From Pseudomonas sp. TH43 (lineage in GTDB: Bacteria; Pseudomonadota; Gammaproteobacteria; Pseudomonadales; Pseudomonadaceae), in assembly GCF_016650635.1 (NCBI RefSeq), contig NZ_JAEKFI010000004.1, forward strand, positions 2,092,501 to 2,156,500: DNA of 64,000 nt, given 5' to 3'. Below are positions 61,855 to 64,000 of this stretch, in pieces (position 1 is the first letter of the stretch; the number at the start of each line of letters is the position of its first letter). Below the pieces are notes generated by a model that was not told the origin of the DNA, searched no databases, and worked only from the letters and a program-made list of their open reading frames with translations. A program made the position numbers and the translations under genes.

Positions 61855-63273
61855 ATGGCTGAACGTCTGAATAACGACTTCCAGTTCATCGATGTCGGGC
61901 GCAAAGATCCGAAGAAGAAACTGTTGCGTCAACGCAAGAAAGAGTTCGTCGAAATCTACGAACCGTTCAAACCCCAGCAGTCGGCCGATCAGGCCCACCG
62001 CTGCCTGGGTTGCGGCAACCCGTATTGCGAATGGAAGTGCCCGGTGCACAACTTCATTCCCAACTGGCTGAAACTGGTGGCCGAGGGCAACATCCTCCAG
62101 GCCGCCGAGCTGTCGCACCAGACCAACACCTTGCCGGAAGTCTGCGGCCGCGTGTGCCCGCAGGATCGTCTGTGCGAGGGTGCCTGCACCCTTAACGACG
62201 GCTTCGGCGCGGTGACCATCGGTTCGGTCGAGAAGTACATCACCGACACCGCGTTCGCCATGGGCTGGCGCCCGGACATGTCCAAGGTCAAGCCGACCGG
62301 CAAGCGTGTCGCGATCATCGGTGCGGGCCCGGCAGGTCTGGGCTGTGCCGACGTGCTGGTACGCGGCGGCGTGACCCCGGTGGTGTTCGACAAGAACCCG
62401 GAAATCGGCGGTCTGCTGACCTTCGGCATTCCCGAGTTCAAGCTTGAGAAGACCGTGCTGAGCAATCGCCGCGAAGTCTTCACTGGCATGGGCATCGAGT
62501 TCCGTCTCAACACCGAAGTCGGCAAAGACGTGACCATGGAGCAACTGCTCGCCGAATACGATGCGGTGTTCATGGGCATGGGTACTTACACCTACATGAA
62601 GGGCGGCTTTGCCGGTGAGGACCTGCCGGGCGTTTATGACGCACTGGACTTCCTGATTGCCAACGTCAATCGCAACCTGGGCTTTGAAAAGTCGCCGGAA
62701 GATTTCGTCGACATGAAAGGCAAGAAGGTTGTGGTACTCGGCGGCGGCGACACGGCGATGGACTGCAACCGCACGTCGATCCGTCAGGGCGCCAAGTCGG
62801 TGACCTGTGCCTATCGTCGTGACGAAGCGAACATGCCCGGCTCGCGCAAAGAGGTGAAGAACGCCAAGGAAGAAGGCGTGAAATTCCTCTACAACCGCCA
62901 GCCAATCGCCATCGTCGGCGAAGACAAGGTTGAAGGCGTGAAGGTGGTCGAGACCCGTCTCGGCGAACCGGACGCCCGTGGCCGTCGCAGCCCTGAGCCG
63001 ATCCCGGGTTCCGAAGAGATCATTCCGGCTGACGCCGTGGTCATCGCCTTCGGTTTCCGCCCGAGCCCGGCGCCGTGGTTCGAACAGTTCGAGATCCAGA
63101 CCGACAGCCAGGGTCGCGTCGTTGCGCCTGAGCAAGGTCAGTACAAGCACCAGACCAGCAACCCGAAAATCTTTGCCGGTGGCGACATGGTGCGCGGTTC
63201 CGACCTGGTGGTGACGGCAATCTTCGAAGGCCGCAATGCCGCCGAAGGGATCCTCGACTACTTGGGCGTCTAA
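61855..63273 (+). CDS. gltD: Glutamate synthase small subunit
   Basis: 472-residue FAD flavoprotein passing electrons from NADPH through two 4Fe-4S clusters to GltB. N-terminal cysteines in RCLGCGNPYCEWKCPVH and CGRVCPQDRLCEGAC, FAD-binding IIGAGPAGLGCADVL, NADPH-binding VVLGGGDTAMDCNR. Ribosome site TGAGG before ATG. Confidence 0.97.
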   Translation: MAERLNNDFQFIDVGRKDPKKKLLRQRKKEFVEIYEPFKPQQSADQAHRCLGCGNPYCEWKCPVHNFIPNWLKLVAEGNILQAAELSHQTNTLPEVCGRVCPQDRLCEGACTLNDGFGAVTIGSVEKYITDTAFAMGWRPDMSKVKPTGKRVAIIGAGPAGLGCADVLVRGGVTPVVFDKNPEIGGLLTFGIPEFKLEKTVLSNRREVFTGMGIEFRLNTEVGKDVTMEQLLAEYDAVFMGMGTYTYMKGGFAGEDLPGVYDALDFLIANVNRNLGFEKSPEDFVDMKGKKVVVLGGGDTAMDCNRTSIRQGAKSVTCAYRRDEANMPGSRKEVKNAKEEGVKFLYNRQPIAIVGEDKVEGVKVVETRLGEPDARGRRSPEPIPGSEEIIPADAVVIAFGFRPSPAPWFEQFEIQTDSQGRVVAPEQGQYKHQTSNPKIFAGGDMVRGSDLVVTAIFEGRNAAEGILDYLGV

Positions 63274-63290
63274 CCAGACAACGCAATACC

Positions 63291-63382
63291 TTGTAGGAGT
63301 GAGCCTGCTCGCGATAGCGGCGTATCAGTCAATGCATCTGGTGACTGATCTACTGCCATCGCGAGCAGGCTCACTCCTACAG
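63291..63382. repeat. REP palindrome pair, family A
   Basis: TTGTAGGAGTGAGCCTGCTC and inverted copy between gltD and hemE. Confidence 0.92.
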
Positions 63383-63513
63383 TTGTTTTTGGCTGCTGCA
63401 AAGTCAGTATTTCAGCGCGACAAATTGACCCGATAGACAAAAGGCTGACCTGCAACCGTGCCTTTTGCGTCGCGCTCTGAGAAAATGCCCGCACTTTTTT
63501 TCCGGATGCCGAC

Positions 63514-64000
63514 ATGACTGCCCTGAAGAACGACCGTTTCCTCCGCGCCCTGCTCAAGCAACCCGTAGACGTCACCCCCGTGTGGATGATGCGCCAGGCC
63601 GGCCGCTACTTGCCGGAATACCGCGCCAGCCGTGCCCACGCCGGTGATTTCATGAGCCTGTGCATGAATCCGGAATTCGCCTGCGAAGTCACCATGCAAC
63701 CGCTCGACCGCTATCCACAACTGGACGCGGCGATCCTGTTTTCCGACATCCTCACCATCCCCGACGCGATGGGCCAAGGCCTGTACTTCGAGACCGGTGA
63801 AGGCCCGCGCTTCAAAAAAGTCGTCAGCACCCTCGCTGATATCGAAGCCTTGCCGATTCCTGATCCGCACAAAGACCTTGGCTACGTGATGGACGCCGTC
63901 AGCACCATCCGCCGCGAGCTGAATGGCCGTGTGCCGCTGATCGGCTTCTCCGGCAGCCCGTGGACGCTGGCCACTTACATGGTCGAAGGCGGTTCGTCGA
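63514..64000 (+). CDS. hemE: Uroporphyrinogen decarboxylase (3' end beyond window)
   Basis: First 162 codons of the enzyme that removes four carboxylates from uroporphyrinogen III to give coproporphyrinogen III in haem synthesis. N-terminal signature PVWMMRQAGRYLPEYR (substrate-binding Arg residues), active-site Asp in LFSDILTIPDAMG, and GFSGSPWTLATYMVEGG near the cut. ATG at 63514. A small hairpin (CAAAAGGC/GCCTTTTG, 63438-63471) precedes it and may end read-through from gltD. Confidence 0.96.
   Translation, partial: MTALKNDRFLRALLKQPVDVTPVWMMRQAGRYLPEYRASRAHAGDFMSLCMNPEFACEVTMQPLDRYPQLDAAILFSDILTIPDAMGQGLYFETGEGPRFKKVVSTLADIEALPIPDPHKDLGYVMDAVSTIRRELNGRVPLIGFSGSPWTLATYMVEGGSS

Overview
The window is a chromosomal segment of a fluorescent-group Pseudomonas (P. 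fluorescens lineage, sensu lato). The basis is GC-rich coding sequence, protein sequences close to known Pseudomonas families, dense Pseudomonas-type REP palindromes (GAGCCTGCTCGCGA core), a medium-chain-length PHA cluster, and a gene order that matches, from memory, P. aeruginosa PAO1 roughly from PA5096 down to PA5034. Almost everything is core genome. The one clearly mobile element is an IS481-family insertion sequence at 44760-46046. I saw no rRNA, tRNA, CRISPR array or prophage.

Layout. (1) 1-8372, histidine catabolism: a ProXWV-type ABC transporter (hutXWV, hutX cut by the window edge), two histidine ammonia-lyase family genes, hutI and hutG. The first hutH copy has lost exactly the Ala-Ser-Gly triad that forms the MIO catalytic group; the second has it. 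(2) 8631-14705: proline iminopeptidase, D-aminoacyl-tRNA deacylase and the osmoregulated periplasmic glucan pair opgG-opgH. (3) 15079-19916: a polar amino-acid ABC transporter and a convergent chemoreceptor, probably the McpK (2-oxoglutarate) orthologue. (4) 20185-26306, minus strand, read from ubiE: ubiE-ubiJ-ubiB, hisI-hisE, tatA-tatB-tatC, rsmE. (5) 26461-33803: mcl-PHA genes, with a granule-associated small protein and the phasins PhaI and PhaF on plus, and phaC1-phaZ-phaC2-phaD on minus. (6) 34062-41726, minus strand, read from priA: priA, argS, SPOR protein, hslV, hslU, DUF971 protein. (7) 42016-48570: rpmE, a secreted SNase-family nuclease, malic enzyme, the IS481 element, and mrcA (PBP1A) on minus. 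(8) 48787-57026: type IV pilus pilMNOPQ, then aroK, aroB and a DamX-like SPOR protein. (9) 57376-64000: glutamate synthase gltB-gltD and the start of hemE.

How the genes work together: hutXWV would import histidine or a related compound, HutH2-HutU(off window)-HutI-HutG degrade it to glutamate, and GltBD is the ammonia-assimilating route at the other end. PhaC1/C2 and PhaZ make and break PHA, with PhaF/PhaI coating the granule and attaching it to DNA. PilMNOP form the inner-membrane alignment complex leading to the PilQ secretin.

The most interesting non-gene structure is the repeat landscape. At least six families of palindromic intergenic elements occur at gene borders. One long inverted-repeat element (family C) is split by the IS481 copy in a way that lets the original 49-bp arms be rebuilt. 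Another family C copy carries three ~115-bp internal repeats. A REP-associated tandem duplication has copied the 3' end of an ABC ATPase gene. No wholly new multi-gene system is evident. The best leads are the conserved MIO-less HutH paralogue, the terminator hairpin inside a signal-peptide coding region after rpmE, and the family C repeats.
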